Shown here: positions 26,316 to 37,382 of the stretch, one piece after another
Position numbering within the stretch: the stretch's first letter is position 1
How the letters are laid out: each line of letters starts with the position of its first letter
Assembly (NCBI GenBank): GCA_951230915.1
Contig: OX579637.1
Span: 34,782,001-34,846,000 of the forward strand
Reading direction: 5' to 3'
DNA from: Antitrichia curtipendula
Lineage: Eukaryota; Streptophyta; Bryopsida; Hypnales; Leucodontaceae
Length of the DNA stretch: 64,000 nt
Notes under the pieces: model-generated
What the model saw: only the letters and a program-made list of their open reading frames with translations
Databases searched by the model: none
What the model was told of the DNA's origin: nothing
Position numbers and translations under genes: made by a program

Positions 26316-26802
26316 AAGGCGGTTCTTGTTGTTTTGACAGGTGATTTCTGTTTTGAGGGCGGTGTTTCGGATCTTCCTCATGAAATGGATGTTCCTTCTA
26401 GTTTCCGGCACTTCCTTGGACAATTGGTTGAACAGACTCATTGTGGATTGTCTTCCTCTATGAATATATTTACTTTGACGGAGATCTTAAGGCGTCTTCT
26501 CCCACAAAGAACTTTAAAGGGGTTTCTCTTTTTTGCCGGTGCGGACATCCCTCACAAGAATGATCCTTATCCAAACCGTGCTGGATTACTGAAGCGTATT
26601 TTAGAGACCCCAGACAGCGCAACATTCTTTGGAATCAAACTATTGTATTACTTGAGGTAAATCCTCTTAAGTGGCCACGTTCTTATTTGTTAGGTCCCTC
26701 CATAAGAGTGAGGGATGATATAGATCCTTTGAAATTAGAAGTTTCGTGTTATGTACGGAAAGAGCTTATTGTTCCTGGGAAACTCTTTAAGCGTCAGTGA
26801 AG
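26316..26802 (+). pseudogene. Unrecognised exon or gene remnant downstream of the ParB-like gene of locus B
   Basis: After a good acceptor ('tgttgctgcag', ending 26,315) an open frame runs to 26,660. The coding-looking sequence then continues in the +1 frame through about 26,800, ending at TGA after a PGKLFKRQ stretch, with the switch around 26,610-26,640. This pattern suggests one frameshifted protein of about 160 residues. I do not recognise a domain. It may be a further exon or a second gene of locus B, in the place where locus C has its coiled-coil gene. Confidence 0.4.
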
Positions 26803-28570
26803 TTCACTTGTGCAGATACTGTAGGAAATGCCTTTATTGTTTCTATGGGCAACTTGTTGAATATTTCTTTCTTTATCGATATGAATAAAATGTGGTGAAC
26901 CTTACGGACCTTTCAGTGGCTTTGAAGTTTGATTCCACCGTACCAAAAGCTTTTATTTATATGTTCCTTATCAGTGCGTATGTTCTCTTATACCATATAT
27001 TTGAATGCGGGGATTACATCGGTAGATTTCTGGATCCTACTTGTGCGGGGAAATACTAACGGGTCAAGCCGTACTTAGTCCTTGTAATAATTTCAGTTGA
27101 AAAATAACCATTGGAATCTGGTTCTTGCAACACTTATAATCCCAATGACTTGGATCTGCACTACATCAGCAAAACTCCCAATCATTCATCTCAATTTCTA
27201 TGTACAAATAAATGCTCTGTGGGTGAAATGCCGTAGTTATTATGTTTCTGGTCCTCTACTTCTATTTGAATATGGTCAACTTCATTCTGTTTTTCCCACT
27301 TCCATTGGCATTGTGGTCTCTAAATCTATAAGAACGAGAGGTCTTCTGATGAATTCTACCATGACAAAAGTCCAAAATTCCTCCTAAAGTCCAAAAGTAG
27401 TTAAATATGGCATAATTGCAGAATGTGATTTATTTTTTACAGGTTAATAAGTTAATTTCTTTAATCACATAAATTTTATATGGCATTATTTTTAGATTTG
27501 ATATGAAATAGAAGTTAAAAGATTTCAAATCACTATCAAATTTCTAATCATCTAACATTGCATTCTTTCAATTTACTGGTGATATAATTGTATTTCTTCT
27601 CTATAAGATCTATAACAAACTTAATTTTAGATTTTGTTGTTGTAGTTTGAAAGATAAATGAATTTGTGATTTGTCTAACCTTGGCTTTTTTATATGTTTC
27701 TAACATATTCTATGAATTTTTTTTTAATTTTACTTTAAAATTTAATTCATTTGAAAATCTCTATTACTTTAGTTCTATGAATTTTTGCATTTAAATTTTA
27801 AGATATATTTGCAAAAATTTAAAATATATTTGCAAAAATTTTAATATATTTAAAAAATAATATTAGTTCTAGTTCTACAAATAAATTCATTGCAATCATC
27901 AAACTTCCTTGACAATCACCCTAACATCAATTCACATTTTAATTGCAAACAGAAAAATTATAAGCAAAACATCAAATTCTCAAAATTGATCAATTTTTAG
28001 TTCCAATTGTTTCAAAAATCAAATAATTCTTTTTGTACTAGAAATTTGTTGATCTTCAATTGAGTTAATAGAGAAGTAATGTTTTGAAGACATACATTAT
28101 CTTCATTTTCTTAAGTCAACTATGTAGAATATAAATTTTTTAGAATAATATAGTTCAATTGGCAAGAAGTTAGGCAGTTTTTTATATGATTTAATAGTCT
28201 CAATATGATATTTTATCGTGCTAAAAATGACTTGTAATAAGAGCAAGAGTATTCACAAACTATTGCCATATGCCAAAGAATTTTTTTTTTTTTTTTTCAA
28301 ATAAAGACAAATACGTGCAGCTAAAAGCACAGGCATCCTTCAAACCATAAAACTTTGAGCTAGTTCCTTGGCCTAACTACATCTAGGATGTTTTCACAAA
28401 TGTGAATTTGAAGCTCAGTGTCATTGACTTTAAAAATATCCTCAATATTATAAATAAGAATGTCTTTGAAAGAAACTTTGTATTTTTTCAAAATTTGTAT
28501 TGTTGTATGTAGACTCGTAATGTGGACTTGGCTAGGTACATATAAAAGATTGAGAAGCTCAAAAGTTTTT
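26803..28570. other. AT-rich DNA, no supported gene
   Basis: One open frame at 27,097-27,387 encodes 96 residues with no recognised domain and no supporting context. The rest is very AT-rich, with a T-run near 28,284-28,298. Part may be the eroded 5' portion of the gypsy element that becomes recognisable from 28,600. Confidence 0.4.
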
Positions 28571-28599
28571 GAGTGACTTAGAATGTGGTAGAAAAGTAA

Positions 28600-29810
28600 A
28601 AATGATCTAGTTGCATGAAGGCTTAATCAAGTTCAAACAAAGTAGGGGGGATATTTCAAATGTCAAGTTGAAGTTAACCATGTTGAAAGGAGAACATGAC
28701 AATCCATTGTCCAAGCATAGAGAGGGGGGGGAATTCACCATATGTTTGATTAGTAAGAGGTTACATTGGCTAGGAATGAATGAAGACATTACCCATTATA
28801 AATTTGAAGACTTGTGTTATTTGCCAAAGCAATTAGATATTTTATCACAAGCAAGCGGGATTACTACGACCTTTTCTTATTCCCAAAAGGCCATGGAAAT
28901 GTGTTTTTATGGATTTCATTATTAGCCTTCCAATGTCACAAGGGTGTGATTCAATCTTTCTGGTTGTAGATCAATTTAGTAAGCTAGCATATATGGAGCC
29001 AATTTAAGGAACACACTGGTGTTGGAGACTAATGTATTGTTCCTTTACATTTGGTGGTAGTATCATGGATTACCAAGGGTAGTTATAGTGGATAAAGATC
29101 TTAAATTCACAAGATCATTTTAAAAGCATTTGTTTCACAAGATGAAGACTAGAATTATATTTAGTATAACATTTTGTACCAAAAACAATGGACAAATGAA
29201 GAAGGTGGTTTGGATTTTCAATCAATACCTAGGAAGTTTTGTGAGTGCAAATCAAAGTGATTGGACATAATATTTGCTCTTGGTGGAGTTGAGTTTTAAA
29301 AAAGCCAAGCATGCAACTATCAAGGAATTGCTGTTCAAAGTGGCCTATACGGGGGAGCAACTTATGTCTACCAACTTTGCCTTAGAACAAACGCAAGAGG
29401 ATTTGGTGCCAAACCACGATGCACAAGACTTCATTGCCAAAGAGAGCAAATGTTTGAAAAGACCAAGGTATGTTTGGCCAAGGCTTAAAAGAGGTATACT
29501 AAACAAGTGAACAAAGGATGATGCCATATTGAACATAAAGAGGGCAAAAATGTATGGTTGAAAGTTAAAAAAATTCACCTTATTCAATAGCCTAACTCCC
29601 AAGTTTATAGTAAAGTATGCAAGTCCATTTGTCATTGAAATGCACTTACTTGAAGTCTATAAATTGACACTATCAATAGAAATTAAGGTGCATCCAAAAT
29701 TTTATGTCTTGTTGTTCAAGACACATTAAGGAGATACTTTGAAGCTAGATTGTAAAAAAATGTTTTAGCCTTCACCAAAATTGCTTGGTGACTATATTGA
29801 GTATGAGGTG
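28600..29810 (+). mobile_element. Decayed Ty3/gypsy chromodomain retrotransposon, piece 1
   Basis: Translated pieces in shifting frames follow the order of a gypsy integrase. There is an H2C2-like zinc region with 'WLGMNEDI' (28,611-28,830), then the catalytic core start 'MDFIISLPMSQG' (about 28,910) with 'VVDQFSK' (about 28,965). Next comes a 'FKVAYTGEQ' block (29,335) and the C-terminal 'VHPKFYVLLFKTH' block (29,690). It ends with 'EYEV', the start of a chromodomain, right at the insertion point of copy 2. Many stops and frameshifts show an old, dead copy. Further pieces lie at 33,231-33,284 and from 40,161. Confidence 0.8.
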
Positions 29811-32800
29811 TGTCGCATGCGTAGTTAGCGCGTACGTATCTTTAACACAATAATGTGGTAAGATGACACGAGTTATCGTCCCAGGGAATTCTACTATGTT
29901 GCTGCAAGTTTTTAGGTATCCGGATCACTTTCAAAAACACCCCAAGCAATCCATACAGCCTATTGATCTCTTCCGGAAACTAGTTTTATCCGGATTCTAG
30001 TCTGGATCCGTCCTTTTCCGGAATCCGGTTCCGACTCTTTAAGTAACTGGTTTTAGATACCCCTGTTTCACCCTCAGGGGGTCCACTATTGATCTTTCCG
30101 AGGGGCAAGGACTCACTACTCCTAACTCACACACTCTCTCTCCGTAACAACCAAAACAAACATCCAAGAATTATATTGTAATAGCAAGGAGAGAATTCCG
30201 TACACTTACAACCTTCCGGATGACTTATCCGAAAAGTAGGTCACACAAGGCCCGGTTAGATCCGCCTTACTACAACGACAGATCCAGACTTTCCGGATTG
30301 TAGTGCTAACTTCTTCGCTCTCGACTGCTCCGGAGGTTGGCAGACCTTCCGATGGCTGGGATAATTCCTCTAGCGGTTGCTTATCTCCGCACGAAATCCT
30401 CCCTGGACTTCCGAACTCGCACCCTCACCCGTAACAAGCTTTCACCGGATCACCATTCCAGCAAATTAAAGGCACCATGTACAGCTCCTCTTTCACAGGT
30501 CTAAGGCTCTTCCGTCACAGCATATATATCCGTCAGTCAAAGGATCCGGACTCCCTCTTGTACACTCTCACTCACAAACCAACATGCAACTCAATCATAA
30601 ACGCGATACGCAAAGAAATGATCAAACTGATCTCCGGTAAGCTCCGATTAAATGACAAGAAAGGGAATGACAAGCCAACAAGCCGGCCTGCCTTTAAAAA
30701 CAAACAAAAAGCGGCCAAAAGGCCCACACAAAACCCGGCCAACGGCCAACTAGAAATCCGGCTAACGATCCTAATAACCGTTCCGGCTAAAACGGAAAGC
30801 CGTTAAAATCCTAAAGGTCCGGAACCAGGGGCCCACAGTCTGGGTTACCCGTTCCGGAAATAACTAACCAGACAAAATCCTAACTACCAAGGCAACAATC
30901 CGCACTAGTCATTTGTGGGGCTTCTTTGATGACGGTTCGGCCCTGAGATTCGCAGGAGTTGGCTTCCGAGTAGTCACCTTCGGTGGAAACTTCTTCGTTG
31001 CAGATTGAGTTCGGATCTGAGGCGGATCTGAATCCGTTTCTTTGGATTGGGAGTGAGACTTGGCGGATTCCTCTTCCGTCTCCTCGATCTCCAGCGGCTC
31101 CTCTAACCTCGTTTGCCTCTACCGCGTCGACTTCGTCTCCGTCAGATTGATGACGATGTTGTCCGGATTTGCTGGCGGAGGCGTGTTCTGCATGTGTAAA
31201 AACCTATCCGGATTGGTCCGAGATGGATTTCTGACACTTGTTGCTGCTATGGCCTCAGCTTCCGTCTCCATGAACTGGAGAGGCGGAAACAGATTTACCA
31301 CCGCTTGTCTTCCGGACAACTCCTCCAGAACAGTGGTCTGCGTGCCCGCGTCCTTCGGTGTAGTGACTTCCGGATAAGTCACCACACGAGTCTGGATTCC
31401 CGGATTCCTCTTCTCCGTCGAAGTTCCGGCTCCTTGAGTTTCTTGGAACTCTCCTCCCGGAAGATCCACGAACATTGCTTGATCGAGCAGGTTCGGGTCG
31501 AGGCTTCCGATCAGCTGCCGCATCTCCTTAAGCACTCCCTCCATCCGAGCCTCGAAATCCGTCAAGATGAGCACGACCTTTGTTCCGATGATGTGTCCTT
31601 AGGCCACCATCTGGGAGTTCCAGAGTTGGGCCCTCGAGATGGTGCTGGCCGGAAGGTCGATCAGGTCTCCTAGTTTCCGCACTAGAGCCATCGCCTCCAT
31701 CGCCTTCCGATTGGCGATGTGCATCTCCCGTTCCGACCACTGGTGCTGGCTCCGGAATTGGTCCCATTCCTCTTGAAGAGTCCGGATCTGGGTGTACAGG
31801 ACCTTGACGTCTTCTAGAACAGGTCTCCGTGCGATGGCGGCTAAGATCTCCTTTTCGTCCTTCACTCCTAACGTATTGCAGACGTCTTGGAGAACTATCG
31901 CCATCCGGTCGTTCATCGTCCTTGTTGTTTGCAACCAATGAATGGCGCTCTTGACGCATCCATGTCCTGGTTCGGACTTTCCGGTTGGACGGAACCTTTC
32001 GCCACTTGCTTCCCTCGCGAGGCCCGATCTGTAGACTTCCGTCTGTTGGGCCCGGCCTTCTCTGGAGTTGTTTGCGCTTCCTCCTGAACGTCCTTCTCCT
32101 CTGATTCTAGCTCCTCCGGCTCAGCTTCCGGCTTCAGTTCGTACTTGAAGAGGTTTTCTCCTTTCCGGTACATGAGCTGCTCCGGCTCGCTCAAGGTCTC
32201 CATCCGGTGGTATATGTGAAAAAGGTAAGGGCTAATGGGATTGGACTTTCGTCCCGTAATCCCATTTGTTAATTTATCCACAATCGTGTGAATAAGTCCG
32301 CCCCATTTCACGGGTCTTGGGGGCGGGTTTACCCTATTTCCTAAAGCTCCAAAAATGGTGTTCACCACTGTGATGGTCACTCAGTTAGGTTTCTCTAGAT
32401 ACAAGATGGAAATCAGGAACTCTAAGAGTTGCTAATCCCGAGCGAAGACACAATTGGTTGCCGCAAACCCCTCCTTTGGGTCGGCGGAGTTCTAGAACCA
32501 TTTCGCCGCGAACTTCTTTGTCCGTCCAGCCCATCCAAGCCCCCTATTAACGGCGAAATATGTTCCGGCCTAGAGCTCTTGTGTCCAAGCTCTTGGGCGG
32601 CCCCTCATCGTCAACTCATACTGATTGGGAACTCCGTAAAGGAGTTCTTCAATCATTCCCTCACTCTTCAGATCCCACGAGCGGTGTAAGAATCTGACAC
32701 AGCCCATGACCTCTAAATCCTCCTTCAACTCCCTATGACGATCCAGATTGAACGGAATTACCAAACTAACACTCCGGGCGGTCACCGTCGGACGGGGGTT

Positions 32801-33230
32801 TCCGTCATCTTGACAGTCTTCCAGACTCGGGTTGCACCGACCTCACTTCCACTTCCAACCGCGATCCTATCTCACCACTCTTTCACTCACTAAACGCACT
32901 TGTAAAGAATCGCAAAGAAAAGAGACCGAATGAGAATGACGGCGGGGTTTATATATCAGCGGGAAATCCTAAGTTCCTGACCCGGTGGAGTTCCCGTAAG
33001 TTCCATAGCCGGAACCCCCTACGATCCGGAACTTCCGGCTTTCTGGCTACTGGTTCCGGAACAGTGTGTTAACCTAATTATTGTTTTTCCGTTCCTACGA
33101 AAGAAATCTTTTCTAATTTAGGTCTCTAGCGTCTAAACTTCTATACCTTTGCAAGAATTAAAAAGTTTTCCTCCTATTTGCCTCTATCCTATACATTAAT
33201 TTTAGTTTCCGGATGTTCCGTAATGTCACA
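29811..33230 (-). mobile_element. Family D transposable element, copy 2
   Basis: 3420 bp, flanked by a perfect 5-bp duplication AGGTG (29,806-29,810 and 33,231-33,235). Ends on the plus strand are TGTCGCATGCG and TAATGTCACA. It lies in the gypsy remnant: deleting the element and one AGGTG rejoins the chromodomain frame (EYEV then EEILK). It forms a ~3.4-kb inverted repeat with copy 1 around a 4.4-kb spacer. It has an internal TATA box (32,948-32,955) and one decayed ORF. Confidence 0.9.
30864..32808 (-). pseudogene. Family D protein, copy 2, heavily decayed
   Basis: Homologous to the copy 1 frame from the ATG at 32,808 to the TAG at 30,864-30,866. A short deletion shortly after the start shifts the frame. 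Stops include TAG at 32,570-32,572 (TGG in copy 1) and TAA at 31,599-31,601 (CAA in copy 1). Most differences from copy 1 that create stops are C-to-T or G-to-A. The acidic linker and the coiled-coil region are still readable (31,913-32,380 and 31,599-31,934). Confidence 0.65.
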
Positions 33231-33284
33231 AGGTGGAAGAGATCTTAAAATGTAGGAGCACTTAGTGAAATGAAGGAAGGAGGT
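33231..33284 (+). mobile_element. Gypsy remnant, piece 2 (54-bp chromodomain fragment)
   Basis: A sliver between copies 2 and 4 beginning with the repeated AGGTG. It reads EEILK in frame with the EYEV that precedes copy 2, as expected for the start of a gypsy integrase chromodomain. It ends at GAGGT, the left flank of copy 4. Confidence 0.6.
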
Positions 33285-33894
33285 TGTCGCAACCAGAATT
33301 TTTGGTTTTCAGTTGTTTATCTAGAAAATGGATCGGCAACTATTAGTTCGTATCCAGGTTCCGTTTAGAAACAGAAGAGAACGGAAAATTACGAAAGACG
33401 TTAAAGTAGTAGAACAGTTGGAAAGAATCCGGTCCTAGCAGTGATACTTAGGGACCAGAATGGAATCGGAACCGTATCCGGAAAGATGAGGATCGGATTA
33501 GGGTTGGACCGGATTGGTGGGACCGGCCCGGTAAAAGTCATCATGACCACTTTTAGGTCAGCAGAGACTATAAAAGGCCAGGACCTCCTCAATCACTCCC
33601 CTTTTCCAAACTCCGTTTGGTGAGAGTTGTTTCTTCACGCTCCTCGTTTTCAGCGTTGTGAGTGTGCGCGTGTGAGTGTATGAGTGTTAGAGGTGTGCTG
33701 CAGGGTAGATTCCCGGTTGCGTACCGCTTGCTGTGCAGGTTTCCGGTTGAGATCAGAGAAAGAAAGTGAGAACGGGACTTGCGGCTAGGAGTGGGTGAGG
33801 TAGATTTGGAAAAGAATCGTCTAGATCTAGTCTGTGTCCATGCCGCAGCTTAGGCGGAATAGACCAGAGCCATCCACATCGTCGGCTCCGGTTA

Positions 33895-36800
33895 TGTCGT
33901 ACGCGTAATCTAGAGGTAAGCACCTTTAACACACAATTGTGGTTAGATGACACAGAATATCGTCCCAGAGACTCTACTATGTTGCTATGAATTTGGTTTT
34001 ATTCGGATTATCGCTAAATCATTCCAAAGGTATCTAAAACTTCTTTCTCCTCTTCAGGACTTCCTCTTTTCCGGAATTTAATACGGATCCGTCTCCTTCC
34101 GGAATCCGGATATGGTCACTATTCGGTTTGTTATGCCCCTGTTTTACCTTCAGGGGGTCCGCTTTTACTCTTTAGAGCGGCAGGGACTCCTCCACTCATT
34201 GACTACACGTTCCAACTTATAAAACAAACAAAACGAAAAAAACAACCCAAGACACTCAACAGATCTATATGTTGCGGCGAAGTAAGTTTCTGTCTCCTCA
34301 CAACTTTCCGGATGGCTTATCCGGGAAAGAGGTCACGCAGAAGCCAGTCTCTCTCCTTTACTACAACGACAGAATCACAGCTATCCGGATTCAACACAAG
34401 AGAAGGTCTATAGGAAAATAAGTGATGCTGCAGTTGGCAGATCTTCCGGTAAGCAGGGGGATATTCCTCTTGGCGGTTGCTTAACCCCGCACGGAACTAC
34501 TTCCTAGTTCCGGAACCTCACCCTCATTACTCCAATCGGATTACCGTTCCAGTAGTTTAAAGATACTAAGTACACAAGTCCTACAGATCCGACCCAGCTC
34601 TCTCACAAATCCTCCCCCAATGTCTTACTCCAAACACTCATGAAATCCGGATTCCTCCTTCTCGGTTCCTCACAACTCTCAAAACGCACAAACACACCGC
34701 CCAAGTCCTCACACAAACACTTAGAACATGGGATGTACACTTAGTGGCGTGGATCAGCATAAAAGAAATGAAATAAAACTTCAAATTGCATAAGGATGGA
34801 ATGAATGAGCAACAAGCCTGCTCATCATTTAAAAACCAAAACACGAAGGGAAAAGAGACAACCGAAAATCAAGCTAACCAACCACAGAAGCATCCGAGAT
34901 ATCCGGAAGCTAATGAAAGTTATCCCAAAATTTCCGGAATCGGGCCCACGTGCGGAAAACCCGTTCCGGAAAAAAACCCTAAAGTCTAAATCTAACCTCT
35001 GAATCCTACTTTATTCGCTTTCTTCAAACTGCTCCCCGATTGCGCAAGAGAGGTCCTCGCCCTGGTATTTGGCACTGGTGTGATCTTTCCGGCCGCTCGG
35101 GTTTGGATCTTCTGCTTCTTCGGTGGAGAGTCTTCCTCCTCATCCGTCTCCGTCGCAGATTTTGTCTCGAAATCCTCCTTCTCGGATTCGAGAATCTCCA
35201 TCTCCCGGATGGGCGAGTCCAAGTTGATTGGCTCGTTGGCAGTCTTTGGCGGAGATGGCCTCGCGGGAGTTTCCTTTTGCATGTGGATGAAGTCATCCGG
35301 GAAAGATTTTGCCGGATTCTCCATCGCCCCGATCCGGTGGAGCAAATTCTCCTTGATCTGCGTCCCTTCCGGTGTCTGATTCTGCACAGGCGTAGAGGTT
35401 CCGCCCTGCTCTGGAACACTCTGACTCTCTTCCGGATTCTTGGCTAGAGAATCCGTCCTCTGAGTTAGCCACTCCCGCTGCACAACTGGTTTCAGGAGCG
35501 AATGCAACCCTCCTGGTTGCGACAAAACCGGAATCCCCACGACCGGTTTTGTCGGAGTTTGGAGATACGGGTTGGTGGTGAGGTCCGCTTCCGGAAAGGT
35601 GGAGAAGTCCATCGTTCTGTCCGGATCGACGCGTGCCACCAAGGTCTGCATCTCCTGGAGTACCTTCTGCATCTGGGCCTCGAAATCCATGAGGATCATC
35701 ACCACCTTGGATCCGGTGATGTGTCCTCCCGTCACCAAGTGGGCGTCGTAAAGTCTGGCTTTGTTGATGACGTCTACCGGTTGTCCAATTTGGGTCTGGA
35801 GATTCCGGACCATCTACATGGCGTCCTTTTCGTTCTTCTGTGCCGCCTCGCACTCTCCTTGTGCCCAGTTCCTCCGGCTTTCTGCCTCCTCCCAGCTTCT
35901 CTCCAGAATCCGGATTTGCTCGTCTTTCTGACGGATGACTTCCGGATTCAGTCTCCGTCTAATCTCCTCAATAATTTCCGCGGGTGGCACGTTGAGCTCT
36001 GTCGCCACCTCCTCCATGAACTGGATGGCCTTGTGATGGAGGTTCCGGGCCTGGTGCATCCAGTCAAAGCCGATGTCGAAGAACTCCCGGAGGGGCGGCT
36101 TCCCTTCTTCCGGAACCTGGATGGGTTCCTCATGTTCCGTCTCGAGTTGCTTTCCTCGCGAACTCGGATCCGTCGACTTCCGCCTTGACTTCTTCCGCTC
36201 CAAGACTTCCTCTTCCGGATCATTCTCCTCTTCTGGTAGGGGCTCATCCTTCTCCAGCTCATTCGTCAAGTCATACTTGACCAGCTCCAATCCGGTGTTG
36301 TACACCAACAGCTCGTCCTGTGTCAACACATCTCCGTAATGGTAGATGTGGAAAAGGTAGGGGCTGATCGGGTTGTACCGGCTCTTGGATACGTGATCTG
36401 CGAGCTTCGCTACCACCTGGGCTATGATGCGTCCCCAATGCACCACCCGTTCTTCCAAAGCTCCGAAGATTGTGTTCGCCATCGTCACTGTGACCCGGGT
36501 AGGCTTTTCCGGATACAATATCGGGATCAGGAAGTTGAGCACCCGCCGATGGCGCTCATCCACGCAGTCACTGATCGCGTACCCTTCCTTCGCGTGAGGA
36601 GGGTTCCGGAACTTCCCGGTGGCGTACTTATCCGCCCAAGATGCGAACCCGTCTCCGAACTTCCGGAACGAGTAGACTTCCGCCCACACGTCCTCCGTCC
36701 ATCCCTTGGGCTGTCCTCGCACCGTCAGCTCGTACTGGTTGGATGTCCCATTGATTAGCTCCTGAATCAACTCATCCCCTCTCAGATTCCAAGGCCTCTC

Positions 36801-37382
36801 GATCAGTCCGGCACACCCTAACCGTTTCAGATCTTGCTCTAACTCCTGTCGAGCGGTGGGATCAGTTGGTATGGACGGACTGACCATCCGGGCAACCACC
36901 GACGCTCTCGCGGATCTCGCCGCACTACTTTCCGCCATGGGTGCACCAACCAAGTAACCCTAATCCGGCCTCACCTCTCTCTATCCGTAAACGCACTCTC
37001 ACCAGACTTTCTCTCAACTAGCTACGCGTGGAGGAGTTTGGAAACTCAAGAAGTGAAGAGAGACGGGGTGGTGGTGGCCTTTAAATAGCCAAAATAGTAC
37101 CGCCAGTTCCCGGATTGGAACAGGATTAGGGTTTCGTTCCCGAGGCGCGTCCCCTAGCCTCGTAGGCCGGATCCCTATTCCGTAGCTGGCGGCGTTCCAG
37201 GTCATATCCGGAAACCCTAACTTGTCCGGAAAGGAAACTCGTTTCCGGATGAAGGCTTAGTTCAAACGTAAGCTCTTCCGGAAGACAACTATCATTTCTT
37301 AACCGAAAAAAATAAAAAAATCTCTATCTATTCCATCTATTCTACTCTATCTATACGGAAATTAGGTTTCCGTGTTGTGACA
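33895..37382 (-). mobile_element. Family D transposable element, copy 3 (youngest, nested in copy 4)
   Basis: 3488 bp with a perfect 5-bp duplication GGTTA (33,890-33,894 and 37,383-37,387). Ends on the plus strand are TGTCGTACGCG and CGTGTTGTGACA. It has a TATA-like CTATTTAAA at 37,080-37,088 (minus) and a nearly intact ORF. The perfect duplication and single stop codon mark it as the most recent insertion here. Confidence 0.9.
34992..36953 (-). pseudogene. Family D gag-like protein, copy 3, intact apart from one TAG
   Basis: A 653-codon frame from the ATG at 36,953, with a single TAG at 35,814-35,816, directly followed by ATG. N-terminal globular region (residues 1-230) contains LIPILYPEKP at ~142-151. 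An acidic linker with a basic KKSRRKS patch (~230-275) follows, then a region rich in Arg/Glu predicted to be coiled coil (~315-379). After the stop, homology to copies 1 and 2 continues at once (HITGSKVV...DFEAQM) and ends in an acidic/basic tail. No RT, integrase or transposase motifs. The stop may be a null mutation or, less likely, a readthrough site. Function unknown; a nucleic-acid-binding structural role is inferred from charge and coiled coils. Confidence 0.7.

Noticed and set aside
27097..27387. Possible 96-residue membrane-like protein
   Set aside because: No homologous features, no splice or promoter context, and it lies in AT-rich DNA next to an eroded retrotransposon.
31060..31377. 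Serine-rich plus-strand frame seen also at 23,862-24,179 (minus)
   Set aside because: Antisense shadow of the family D protein; it is repeated only because the elements are repeated.
29811..33230. LTR retrotransposon call for family D on the basis of TG...CA ends and 5-bp duplications
   Set aside because: The 5' and 3' terminal several hundred bases do not match as direct repeats in any copy, and no pol domains are present.
35811..35816. Programmed readthrough (gag-pol style) at the TAG-ATG in family D copy 3
   Set aside because: Copies 1 and 2 have sense codons at the same place and there is no pol domain downstream. A nonsense mutation is simpler.
35502..36758. Long plus-strand frames opposite family D copy 3
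   Set aside because: Shadow frames from the skewed composition of the true minus-strand coding sequence.
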